Of a stretch of DNA of 19,160 nt, positions 1-10,117 are shown piece by piece. The position numbers and the translations under genes are program-made. Numbering within the stretch: the stretch's first letter is position 1; every line of letters begins with the position of its first letter. A model generated the notes under the pieces. That model saw only the letters and a program-made list of their open reading frames with translations. It ran no database searches and was not told the DNA's origin. This stretch comes from Entrophospora sp. SA101 (lineage: Eukaryota; Glomeromycota; Glomeromycetes; Entrophosporales; Entrophosporaceae). The stretch spans positions 1-19,160 of the forward strand of contig CAUDNR010000870.1 of assembly GCA_958430865.1 (NCBI GenBank). The letters are read 5' to 3'.

Positions 1-1492
1 GCACATAAAATGTTTCACAATTTTGGTGTAACATGCTGCGCGCGCACCCTGCGCACCCTGAATTTCCAACACTGCTCCTTACCCCCCTTTTTGGGTGTAA
101 GATAATCATATTTCTACCCAATCAAAATAAAGAACGGATCAATCTAGTGTAACAGAGGTAGTATATGTAATGTCTACTTTAAATTATTTAGGGGCATGAC
201 AGATATGACGTAATTTTTGTTTGATATGAACCAATGATTATGTCTGTTTTGACTTCACTTTTCGCTCAACCGGAGACTAAATAAGATAATGATATTATTT
301 ATATATAACAAAATAAGCTTATTTACACTTCTCCTAACTGATGCCCTGCGTTAAGGTCGGCTGGCTTAATCTGTGAGGGCTAGGGGTCGTCAAACCACAT
401 TGTTTATAAACAAAATATTATCATAATGAATTTGTTTACACTTCTCCTTAACTGGAGCTCCTTTGGTGACTAGAATTTATTAGATAATATTATTACCGGT
501 TTAAAATTTTTACTCGACTGATGATGACCTGCATTCTAAAGCATTCCTTTAGTGTTAAACAAAATTTCATTTTTTAAACAAACGAACAAGGAAATAACAT
601 TAATCATTTGTCTTTATATTTGTTACTTTTAATTTGATTAGAGAATTGCCATGTCAAACGAAACTCAATAAAAATTTATCATAAAATAAAAAAACTTTAG
701 CAAAACACGACCTCGTTCGTTTGGGAAAGGAAATCAGAAGTGGACTTATCAAAAAATATGACTTTGTTCGATTAATCAATCCTCTGAATTAATCAATAAT
801 ATTAAGACACTTTCCCGTTTTAGAATTGTTATGTTTGGTGGTTATTTATTTGATGTCTTTTCCATTTTATCGCATGTACATGGCCATGATAAAAAGTATT
901 GAAGTTCTGTTTTTTGATGAAGGAAGAGTAATAGTGGTTGACAAATTCAATAAGTTCGTAAGCATTTATATTGTGTAAATTATTGCATAAATCGAAATTA
1001 TGAAAATATAGTCAAGTTGGGATAAACAACTCGCAAAAAAACAGAATCAAATAAAAGAATAACAACTTACAAGTCACCCAAGAAAAATATTAACAAAAAA
1101 CGTTGGACTCATAATATTACATTCTTTGACTTTTTCTATTCATCTTTTTAAAATCTAATATCAACATTATCAATATAATTTACGTTAAATTAACTAGGCT
1201 CATCAGTTTGCGTAAATAATGAGTTTTAATTAATTAGCGCATAAGGAAGGACATTTGGTTAGAAGAATTTTATTAAATATGAAAGAAATAAATGTCATTC
1301 AAAGTAGACATATTTTAATTTAAGAAAGATAGAAAAGAAAGAAAATTATAAGTGACACTATCAATTAATATACATTTCAATAACATTAAAAGCATTTAAT
1401 ATTTTTTAATATAACAAACCTACACATCGTTCCTTTTATTAAATAACTAAAAGTAAGAACAAACAGCTACTAATAATTGCAAAGAATAAAGA
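1..1492. other. Intergenic spacer downstream of cyclin B
   Basis: No open frame, tRNA or rRNA signal is convincing here. The first 60 bases are unusually GC-rich for the window and contain GCGCACCCT twice in a row. An imperfect direct repeat, TTTACACTTCTCC-(T)TAACTG, occurs at 322-340 and again at 435-454, each preceded by an AT-rich stretch with a similar look. The block at about 340-400 is relatively GC-rich but does not fold like a tRNA. A possible polyadenylation hexamer for the cyclin gene (AATAAA on the minus strand) lies at 1435-1440, about 53 nt past its stop codon. Otherwise I see nothing. Confidence 0.6.
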
Positions 1493-3558
1493 TTAATTAT
1501 GATTATTTGAAGGTGACGATGGTTTTTGTTTTTGTTGTTGATATTGTTGATGTTGTAATTGTAGTTGTTTGTCAACTCTTAATCCATATTTCATCACCCA
1601 TCTTCTTACAAATAGACTTGCTTTCATAAATCTTTTGGTAAGATATTTATTAAAGATATTATCAACATAATTGTTATTTCTTATCAGGTATTGTAAAATC
1701 ATTTTTGCACAAGGTATAATTTGCTCTTCTGTAAATGTGGAATAATGAATCAGGTTTGCATGCTAAATAAATAATAATGGGTAGTAAATATTAATGATTG
1801 ATATTACGTTTTCATTAAATTAATTATTAAATACAACTAATTTTAAGATTAATTAATTCCGAATTTTAATCACAACTCAAAACACTAACCCATTCACCAC
1901 GATTAAGCATTACACGAGCAAGGTATAATGAAGCTGCAGCAATCATGGAGGGAGTACAAATTAAAAAAGCATGATCAACAAGAGTGGCCTCCATTAAATA
2001 TTTGGCAATGGTGCGAGCTTCAACATTATATTGATCAGCTTTTGAGTTACGTCTAAGGAAATTCATTGGATTGGGATAATTCAACTTATAATCAATAGTT
2101 TGTAATAAATACCGTTCTGCGGTGAGAATTTCATCTTCTGTGCAGCCATCTTCAGACATAAAGATGTAATTTTTGATGGATGGGGAAATAACTTCTTCAT
2201 ATTTGGCAGCAATAAAAAGTGCAGTAATGCCTACAAGTTGTAATTTGACCATGGAGGTTACACGATCCGATAAAAACCTATCAACCAAGTTGATTGTTAA
2301 GAATAATGTTTCAGGTAATAAACAAAATTTGTGATGAACTTCAACAAGCCAGTCAACAAGAATTGTTCTCATCTTCCAATTTAATTCTGGTTGACTTTCC
2401 ATATAATTGTGTTTTGGCATTGTTTCCTTCTATTAATCACATGACGTGAAGAGAAATTATTATAATTAATAATGATATTATTTATTATTTACCCCCCCCC
2501 CCAAAAAATAAATAAATCATACTTCTAAAATTTTCAAATAATCAAAAATTTCCGCCGCATACTCTGCCACCATCATGGGATCATTCATTTCCGCGAGGTC
2601 AAGATCATCCCATTCTTGAGATTTTATTTTCTTTGCATAGGCCTTTTCTAATTCGGCTTCATAAAGTTCAGACTCTATAGTTGTAGATAATATCGGAAAT
2701 ATTGGATCAATAACAACATTAGATTTAGTTACGTTAGTGGTCGTGGATGTAGTTTTTGTTGTAGGTAATATTCGGTTTGCAATTTTTTTAGCTCTTGATT
2801 CAATTTTTTGTTTTTTTTCGATTACATTATCACTAACATTAACACAGTTATTACTGGTTTGTTGATTTTTTAATTGTTGTTGTTGTGCAACAGTCGCAGC
2901 AGTCCTTTTTTTCAAATTTGTTGTTGTTGTGGACACCGTTGATGTACTTGCAGGAATTGGCCGTTTTGTAGGTAAAATGACATTATCACTTCCTAGATTT
3001 AGTAATTCTTTTTTATTATTGTTATTATAAATTGGCCTTAATGCTGCTACATTATTACCATTATTATTATTAATTGATGAATTGATATTATGACTAATTT
3101 TGGTGGTGTTTGTAACTATATTTGGTACATTATTAATATTACTAACATCGTCTAAAGCTACCCTTTTACGTGCACCAATATTACCACCAGTGGTGGTAGT
3201 TGTAGAATTTGTAGAAATCAACTTTCTTAAAAAGTAATTATTAACATGTGGTGCTAACATTGATGTATTATTGTTTTTTGTAGTTCTCGCAATAGACGAT
3301 ATAATCATGTTTGGATTGACTTTTGGGTTTATTGGGTTGACAACGGCAGCGGTAAAACCAGTTTCTTTATTATAAACTAAATTTTGAGATGTTACTGAAT
3401 TTTCATCACACTGTGAAGCCAAGTTATTACGCGATTGAACCTATTTATGAATTAATTGTTGTCATCAGCAATTATCAAAAAAAATAAATAGCTATTATAT
3501 TCTTGCGTAATGATACCTGTTTCTTTTTTTGCTGATTCTCTAAATTATTTGTAAACAT
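1493..3558 (-). CDS. B-type (mitotic) cyclin, 4 exons, ~589 aa
   Basis: Activating and targeting subunit of the Cdk1 mitotic kinase, orthologous in type to yeast Clb1-4 and fission yeast Cdc13. Exons in transcript order are 3558-3517, 3440-2523, 2429-1890 and 1762-1493. Every junction has GT..AG and all phases agree, giving 1770 nt. The disordered N-terminal half (residues ~1-285) is rich in N, T and Q and holds a destruction box at about 107-115 (RVALDDVSN, matching RxxLxxVxN), the APC/C signal for mitotic destruction. A basic patch with KKRTAATVAQQQQ-like sequence and KKQKIESRAKK lies further on and may be nuclear targeting. The cyclin box starts near EYAAEIFDYLK (~307), and exon 3 carries the signature MRTILVDWLVEVHHKF at ~340. 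The C-terminal cyclin fold contains LARVMLNRGEW joined to HANLIHYSTF by the last splice, followed by a Q-rich tail. ATG 3558 is the only start in frame with exon 2. Intron 2 contains an 11-base C run (2492-2502 on the plus strand). Confidence 0.93.
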
Positions 3559-3649
3559 TTTATCTTTTTTTTAATATGAAGACGTATGTCTAAAATTTTA
3601 ATATAGTAATAGTATATGATGTAGTGTGTTCTTTGGACATTATAAGTTC

Positions 3650-3672
3650 AGAATCATTGAGTTAATGATTCT
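3650..3672. repeat. Short perfect inverted repeat upstream of cyclin B
   Basis: AGAATCATT at 3650-3658 and AATGATTCT at 3664-3672 form a 9-bp perfect dyad with a 5-base spacer, about 92 bp upstream of the cyclin B ATG. This could be a dimeric factor site or chance in AT-rich DNA. Confidence 0.4.
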
Positions 3673-3788
3673 TAAAAAGTAATAATAATAATAGAATAAT
3701 AATCTGATTGATTGATACCTTTAAAGATGCTCTTGGTAATAAAAGAAATTTTTTTTTGTGTATGTTTTTTTTTATTTCAAAGAACGGG

Positions 3789-3796
3789 TGACGTCA
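3789..3796. promoter_or_regulatory. CRE/ATF-like bZIP site TGACGTCA
   Basis: A perfect 8-bp palindrome identical to the cAMP-response element bound by ATF/CREB-type bZIP factors such as Atf1/Pcr1 of fission yeast. It lies 231 bp upstream of the cyclin B start and about 780 bp upstream of the divergent gene. The site is seen directly; function is inferred from the motif alone. Confidence 0.35.
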
Positions 3797-4572
3797 AATG
3801 CGTTTATATTGTATTACAGAAAAATGTAGTACAAGTAGGTAGTTTGTTTTTTAAAAAATGACGTTTTCTTTTTTGAAAATTGGTTTAATAACAAAAATGG
3901 TTATTGCATTCTTTTTCGAAGAAAACAAGCCAAGTTTAGAGGGCTATAATAAACGGAATATTCATGGCTATTAAAGATTTTTGTGGAAATCCCTTGATCC
4001 TATTTTATGTTACGTGTATCTTTTTAATGATAAATTATATTCATTATATTTGAGAAAGCAAAGTTGCAAAACTTAAAGAATTTGATATGTTGTTCACTTA
4101 ATCGATATTCATTTTTATTTATATCTGAAGATTTATATAGTCAATCTGCATTTTATTTATATTTAATGTAGTTATTTTATATTAATTATATTGTGTTATA
4201 TGAGATGTACTTGAACGGAAAGTTGACGGCTAACTATTATTACGAGAAATGACAATTGAATGGTAAATAACAGTTGATGTTTGACGCTAATGTTAATTTG
4301 TGATGATGGTGCAACAAAAACACAAATCATGTCCCTGATAGTTACCAAGTCCTGAATATCATCTTCTATTAATTTTCATTCTTCACAAGTATAATTCTAA
4401 TTCTACGCATTGACCTCATAATAAAAATCATCCGTTGTATATAATATTCATTTATGTATTATTCTATTATTAATAAACACAATTTAATTGTAAATACAAT
4501 CAATCTTATAAAACTGTCCTCGAGAATCCAGGGTCCTGCCTGATATATCATCCACCCACCACCCATAATTGT

Positions 4573-5277
4573 ATGAAATTCATGTACCACAGTAACATGA
4601 ATTTTCAAAAAAATTTTAATAAAATGTCGCCAGATTTTGAAGGTGTAAAAATAAAAATAGAAGCTGAAGATGTAAAAATAAAAATAGAAGCTGAAGATGT
4701 AAAAATAAAAACAGAAGCAATTGAAGATAAAGAAATAAAATTAAAAGGAAATAACGAAACAATGCTTGATTCAGAAGATCAATCTGATTCTGATAAAACA
4801 ATATCTTCTAATAATTCAGAGAAGTCTGGAGAATCAGATGAAGATGAAGATGAAGAAGGTGAATATTATGAAGAGTTAAAGAAAGGAGATGAAGAAGATG
4901 AGGAAGATAAGTTGGAGGAATCTAGTACTGATGAAATTTCAGATGATGAAAGATTGACTGAAGAAATATTACAACAAATTGGTAATTATTTAATCATTTA
5001 TAAAATGCAATTTTGGAATATTTATGAATATTTTTTCAATAATAATAATAATAATTGTTGTAATAAAGAAAAATCCGAAAAAATTCAAGAATTTCTTCGA
5101 GATGATTTTTTAAGAGATGTGATTAATCACATTAATGATATAGGGAAAGGATCAAACCCATATGATGCAGAAAAAATATTAGACACAGTAAGACGAAATA
5201 ATCAAATATTCAACAATTTTTCAGAAGAATTATTAAATATTGCTCTAGGTCCTTCAGAATCAGATGATGATTATTAA
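4573..5277 (+). CDS. Hypothetical acidic protein with tandem I-K-x-E repeats; probable intron 4982-5068
   Basis: I do not recognise a family. Read straight through, the frame gives 234 aa. The N-terminal part has three tandem units of a nine-residue motif, DVKIKIEAE (27-bp repeat from 4645). A highly acidic S/D/E-rich stretch follows, then a more structured C-terminal ~65 residues (EKIQEFLRDDFLRDVINHI...). Bases 4982-5068 begin GTAATT, end TAAAG and encode an out-of-character stretch (YKMQFWNIYEYFF, then N-run and CC). Removing these 87 nt keeps the frame, joins QQI directly to EKSEKIQEF and gives 205 aa, so I favour an intron there. An alternative start is ATG 4624. A possible AATAAA polyadenylation signal lies at 5357-5362. 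The next gene starts only 217 bp downstream on the same strand. The acidic composition suggests a nuclear or chromatin-associated protein, but this is inference only. Confidence 0.6.
   Translation: MKFMYHSNMNFQKNFNKMSPDFEGVKIKIEAEDVKIKIEAEDVKIKTEAIEDKEIKLKGNNETMLDSEDQSDSDKTISSNNSEKSGESDEDEDEEGEYYEELKKGDEEDEEDKLEESSTDEISDDERLTEEILQQIGNYLIIYKMQFWNIYEYFFNNNNNNCCNKEKSEKIQEFLRDDFLRDVINHINDIGKGSNPYDAEKILDTVRRNNQIFNNFSEELLNIALGPSESDDDY
4645..4728 (+). repeat. 27-bp in-frame tandem repeat (3 units)
   Basis: Unit starting GTAAAAATAAAAATAGAAGC at 4645, 4672 and 4699. The first two units are exact, while the third has a base change (IKIE to IKTE) and one inserted codon. Each unit encodes V-K-I-K-[IT]-E followed by acidic residues. 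Confidence 0.9.
4982..5068 (+). other. Candidate stop-free 87-nt intron inside the acidic-protein gene
   Basis: GTAATT donor and TAATAAAG acceptor, length a multiple of three, no in-frame stop. The translated stretch is rich in aromatic residues and N-runs, unlike both flanks, and its AT content resembles other introns here. Splicing leaves a continuous charged helix-like segment. Confidence 0.55.
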
Positions 5278-5494
5278 ATCACGAACATTTGACAAGGTTC
5301 CAGAAAAAAAAAATCTAAAAATAGAAGTTGAAAAAAATTTTTAATCTATTTTTATAAATAAAGTTTGTCAGATATGTGTGTATGTATGTATGTGTTCTTT
5401 GATTATCACTACTTATTTTATGACGGCAATTATATTTTTTTTTATCTTCTCCTTTTACTAAATTTTACTATCCGTTGATTACTTGAACAAAAAA
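5278..5494. promoter_or_regulatory. Short spacer with putative ArfGAP promoter
   Basis: This 217-bp gap between two same-strand genes holds the probable 3' end of the upstream gene (AATAAA at 5357-5362), a short TATG/TGTA microsatellite at about 5372-5393 and T-rich DNA before the ArfGAP ATG. No clear TATA element was identified. Confidence 0.35.
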
Positions 5495-7911
5495 ATGTCT
5501 AAAGAACAAGAAGAACGTCATAATAGGTAAATATAAAAGTGATATATACATATATACATACATACATATTTTTCATATTTCTCGAGTTCAATTCTGGCAT
5601 TTACGAATTTTTTATTTTAGAATTATTCGTGAGCTTTTAAAACAACCAGCAAATAAAAAATGTTTTGATTGTCCTACTAAGGTATAACTAAAGAAAGATA
5701 AATAAATTTATTGAATTGATAGGAAAGAAAACAATAAATAAAGAAAATTTCAATTAATTAATTTTTATTGTAATATAATAATAAGGGACCTGTTTATGTA
5801 AATCTTTTTAATGATACTTTTGTTTGTGCAAAATGTTCAGGTATACAGTAAGTAGAATGATTGTGATCAATGGCATTTTTTTTTAATGTTATTATTAAAT
5901 TTTATTCGAATGTGAATTCCACATGAATTAATCCATCCATTCCCGTTCACCATTATCTAAAAATGTGTTTCTGTAGTCGTGAATTTAATCATCGTGTCAA
6001 ATCAATACTTGCATCAACATTTACTCCAGCTGAAATAGAATCTTTAAAAAACGGCGGTAATGCTGTAAGAATATATAATTTTTTTATCTTGGACAATCAA
6101 TTCATTAATCGATTAATGAAGTTTATTATTTATTAATTTAGAAAGCAGTAGAAATTTGGTTGGCAAAATATAAGTGGGTAGACTTTCCAGAACCTGACCC
6201 TAGTGATATAGAATCAATACGTACTTTGATGTCAATGAAATATAAACAAAAGAAATGGTTGGATGAGTCACTTTTGAAAGCAAATAATAAGAGACCACCA
6301 AATGGTGAAGATTATGTGGTAAAAAAGTATAATAATCATTGTCATGTAATTTCTTGTATATATAATAATAATAATAATTTGATTAATTAATAGGCCAAAG
6401 GAACTTTTGTTATTAATTCTCCAGCATTAAATAATAAATTGAATAATAGTAGCAGTAATTTAAGTGATGATTTTTCAAGTCAACACTCTAGTTTAAACGG
6501 CCATTCGCCTGTTTCACCTACAAGCAGAAAATCAGACAATAATACAAGTTATTTAAAATATTCCTCTGATACATATAATGTTGTAGTGTCACCATCAACA
6601 ACAACTAATAATATTCCAATGCTACCAAAACCAAATTCTAATAATTTAATTTCTTTATCATCTGGACCTAATAACAATACTTGTAATAACAATGTTAAAA
6701 ATGAACTTGATGATTTTTTTGACACTTTGAATAATTCTTCAAATCAACAATCTATTACAAAAAGAAACAATACATATCTAGAATCTAATAAAATATCCAC
6801 CACCACTAATGCTTTTTTCACCCAACAAAATTCTTTGGATAATTGTTCTGCAACATATTCTGATCAAAATATTTTACATGTTAATTCAAATTCAAATATT
6901 TTTTCAACAGGGCCTTCTCTCTTGGATAATAATGATTTTAATCTTTCTGCTGTTAATTATAATGTAATTATTTATTATTTATCATCATCATCTTATTTTT
7001 TATTTATTTATTTAACACTATTTATATATATAAAATTCAAGTGCATTGATAATAAACAGAATCCTTTTGGGCATGTCAGACATAGTTCTTTGACTTCAAT
7101 TGCAAGCAGTAGTAAGTTCACAAATGATAATATTTATAAGAATAGATAATATTATAATAATAATAATAATAATAATAATTATTATTATCATTATTATTAT
7201 CACTTTAAAGGTATTCTTAAACCTAAACCAGCTTCTCCATCTTCAATATTAACAGCATCACCTATTTTTGACAACAACAACAACAGCAAGATAACAAACG
7301 ATCCTTTCATTGATCTTCTATCATCAACCAAATCCGAAACATCAAAAAGATTTCCACCTCAAAAATCAGATAACGATGATGATATTTTCAGCGATTTCCA
7401 AACTGCACCTGACGTTAATTCACAAAAAAAAATGTGTTCAACAAATTTGAATTCTTACAAAAACCACACATTTTCAAATGGTTCTACAAATACAAATATG
7501 AATTCATCGCAACAAAAACAATTTGGTCATTCAAAGAGCATCTCTTTTGATGGTATGTTTAGTGATTTAGATCCGTTAAAAACAACAACATCTATTTTTG
7601 ATAACAACAATAAGATAACAGACGATCCTTTCATTAATCTTCTACCATTAATTAAATCTGAAACGTCAAAAAGATTTCCGTCTCAAAAATTAAATGATGA
7701 TGATATTTTCAGTGATTTCCAAGCTGCATCTGATGTTAATTCACGAAAAACAATGCGCCCAACAAATTTGGATTCTTACAAAAACCACACATTTTCAAAT
7801 GGTTTTACAAGTACAAGTATGAACTCATTACAACAAAAACAATTTGTTCATTCAAAGAGCATCTCTTTTGATAGTATATTTAGTGATTTAGATCCATTAC
7901 ATAATAAATAA
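5495..7911 (+). CDS. AGFG-like ArfGAP zinc-finger protein, 8 exons, ~580-586 aa
   Basis: Predicted GTPase-activating protein for Arf small GTPases in vesicle traffic. Exons: 5495-5526, 5621-5681, 5786-5847, 5977-6064, 6142-6318, 6394-6963, 7042 (or 7060)-7111 and 7211-7911; all phases agree. The ArfGAP zinc finger is C25-x2-C28-x16-C45-x2-C48, followed by GIHREFNHRVKS with R53 as the likely catalytic arginine finger. The spacing and FNHRVKSI, AEIESLKNGGN and WVDFPEPD context resemble human AGFG/Hrb and fission yeast Ucp3 rather than ADAP/GIT types. From ~residue 140 the protein is N/S-rich and disordered, with one NPF and DPF, DIF and DLDPL motifs of the kind that bind EH-domain and AP-2 adaptors. 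The last exon contains two ~105-residue copies of one segment. Intron 6 (6964-7041/7059) is stop-free, and reading through it would insert a hydrophobic YFLFIYLTLFIY-like stretch, so splicing is preferred. The domain is certain; the adaptor role is inference. Confidence 0.9.
7112..7210 (+). repeat. Intron 7 of ArfGAP with (TAA)n/(ATT)n foldback microsatellite
   Basis: GTAAGT donor at 7112 and TTTAAAG acceptor ending 7210. The interior has a run of TAA/AAT repeats at about 7147-7178 followed by TTA/ATT repeats to ~7200, a self-complementary arrangement. In-frame stops rule out read-through. Confidence 0.75.
7264..7899 (+). repeat. Internal tandem duplication in the ArfGAP tail (105 + 102 codons)
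   Basis: Copy 1 at 7264-7578 and copy 2 at 7594-7899, separated by five codons. Both begin IFDNNN, continue through DPFI(D/N)LL, KSETSKRFP, DDDIFSDFQ, SYKNHTFSNG and HSKSISFD, and end FSDLDPL. The copies differ by point changes and a net three-codon indel, so the duplication is not very recent. DNA and protein repeats are both visible. Confidence 0.93.
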
Positions 7912-10117
7912 ATATTTAGAATTTATTTATCAGACATTTTTTTAAAGTAATTTTGTTTGAAACAATATTTTGAATACGATAAGATGTATTATTTATAGAC
8001 TGTACAACATTTGAATAAACATAGAATCATAAATACTGTCAAGACGAACGTCGTTATTTCTCGAATATACCTGTAACATAATATTTTTTGCTCCATTGCA
8101 TCCATGGATTTTTTGAATTTGCCAATCCTGACAATGCTACATACTCTGGCCTATTTTTCATAAAAAAAATATATGAAATATGTTAATAATGAAAAATATA
8201 AACCTCTTTCAAAAACCATTTTTAAGATCGATTTGATCCTTTCCAAAGTTTGGTCTTATGAATCATTCATTAATTAAATCACTAATAAACATTCAAATAA
8301 AATATGAATTATAAATAGACACCTGTCTACTATCTACAGCTTGTCACTACAATTTACGATTCTGCTACGTCAATTATTTTTACTAATGATTCTTCTAAGC
8401 TAAATTTCATATGTTAAAAAGAAAAATAGAATAATATCTTTTCAAATTTAGAGATTAACGAATTAATAATAATAATTATTATTATTTAAATCAATTTTGA
8501 CAACATGTCATGACTCTCTATAATACAAAAGGAATTGCGCCTACACAATTAACGAATCAAAATATAACGACAGTTTATTGAAAATAAATGTTAGTTAAAA
8601 ATTGATTCTTTACTTTTATTACAAAACTAATTGGGCGCGTCTCTTAGATTATATTAAATGTGTTCAGCTACTGTTTCAGCCCACCTTTTCCGTATTTATA
8701 AACAAAATAAACCATAATAAGACATAATTGAACATAATAACGTTTCTATCATCAATCTAAATTAATAAATATTTGCAATGCTAGGGAAAGTGGTTTATTG
8801 TGTCTGATATACTGATGCCTGATTTTGATCTTTGAAAGCATTCAATCATACAATGTGACAATGGATTAGTCGCAACAAATAACAAATGCTATTGGTAAAC
8901 AACAATTTTTCAAATGTCAAGCACTCACAAAGGGGTCACTACTCTTTCAATCATTAATATCAAATTTTTTTTTCAACAAAGTATCCGCAATTCATATCTA
9001 TGAATAGTTGTTTGTAAACTTGTTGAACAAATAAAAAAACCACTTTTTAAATGTTTACAATAAAGTAATCATCCAAAATTTCATTTCCAACATTTGTCTT
9101 TTAGAATATTGTTTCAAAACTTAAATATATTATCCCATGGATATCCATTATATCATCATTACTATATCTATACATCCAGAAGTCATTTCATTAGCAAGAT
9201 TTCATGCAGCTAAATGAAAAATCAGATAAGAGCCAGGTAAAACAGGTTGAATAATAATAATCTATCTATTTGAAAAATATAATGATTTCCTCCATTGCTT
9301 CATCCAAGCTGGCCACATAGCTCTTTTGGTATCTGATTCGGCAGACGAAAGAATACTATCCTTGAATGATTAACGTTAATTTCTCATCAACTTTAACGTC
9401 TGGGTCTAATGTTCTTACAATTCCTCATCTTTTCTTTGAGAAATTCATCATGCTTTTTTTGGTAGACAACCACCGCATATAAAAAAGGTTTGAAGTGACA
9501 TTGATAAGAGAGTTACAAATAACATTAAAGATATGGGTGAGCAAGGTATCAAACAAGCAATGAAAAAAGTTCAAGCTATACAAGGCTCCTTACCATAATC
9601 GTGACCTTTATCACCATCATTATAATCTTCTTTTTTTCAGCTACCTTTCCAAATTATCAAATTCATCCAAAACAGCAGATCCATAAGTTCCTGCATTAAA
9701 TTGTACTTTTAATCATGATTTATTGTTGTAATCTTTCATTTTTTTTTCTGTTCTTTTTATTATTACTGTACCATGATTAAATAAATCACAGAAAGAAAGT
9801 CAAGGAGAAAACATAGGTTGGTGAGAGTCTGGATGGAATAATGGATCAAAAAGAGCAAAAACATACAATTATCCTCATGTTCTATTATGCACTTGATAAA
9901 ATTTTTAGGAAGAAATCTGTGCATGGATATTTGCTCAAGTGAATCTATGATAGAGCTGGCTGTTCAGAAGCTAGTATTTGATTTGCAGATTTGTTCAGTG
10001 TTAAAGATTTGGAAATTTATTATAAGCCAATATAGAGATTGTTTTGAAAAAGAATACATGCATTTATTTGAAATTTGATATTTTTTATGACATAAATAAA
10101 AACATAGTTTTAAAAAA
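7912..10117. other. Gene-poor region with decayed coding fragments
   Basis: About 2.2 kb without an intact gene. It contains AT-rich DNA, short (AAT)n/(ATT)n foldback sequence at about 8463-8487, and scattered pieces on the minus strand that translate like former exons (separate entry). A 63-codon plus-strand open frame at 9887-10078 has no recognisable domain, and I do not call it a gene. Confidence 0.5.
8060..9860 (-). pseudogene. Scattered remnants of an unidentified multi-exon gene
   Basis: Several minus-strand stretches translate into protein-like sequence but are broken by stops and frame changes. In transcript order they are: FALFDPLFHPDSHQPM and CDLFNHGTVIIKRTEKK (about 9860-9730), TYGSAVLDEFDNLER (about 9690-9640), DYNDGDKGHDYGKE (about 9630-9590), YAVVVYQKKHDEFLKEKM and LDPDVKVDEKLTLIIQG (about 9480-9360), DSILSSAESDTKRAMWP then AWMKQWRKSL (about 9365-9285) and PEYVALSGLANSKNPWMQW (about 8152-8085). 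The last is preceded by a good intron-like GTTTAT...TTAAC...AAATAG. I cannot name a family. The LFNHG...TYGS order faintly recalls SET-type lysine methyltransferases, but this is too weak to call. Fragments may also come from more than one gene. Confidence 0.3.

Larger units (their letters stand above)
3559..4572. other. Divergent intergenic region between cyclin B and the acidic-protein gene
   Basis: About 1 kb separates two divergently transcribed genes and should contain both promoters. It is AT-rich with long T/A tracts. Two structured sites are visible: a 9-bp perfect inverted repeat close to the cyclin start and a canonical TGACGTCA palindrome, both listed separately. No coding potential was recognised. 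Confidence 0.6.

Noticed and set aside
340..400. GC-richer patch as a tRNA or other RNA gene
   Set aside because: No cloverleaf or conserved box sequences could be fitted.
9887..10078. 63-codon plus-strand open frame as a small gene
   Set aside because: No recognisable domain, no splice partners and no conserved-looking composition; it lies among degraded sequence.
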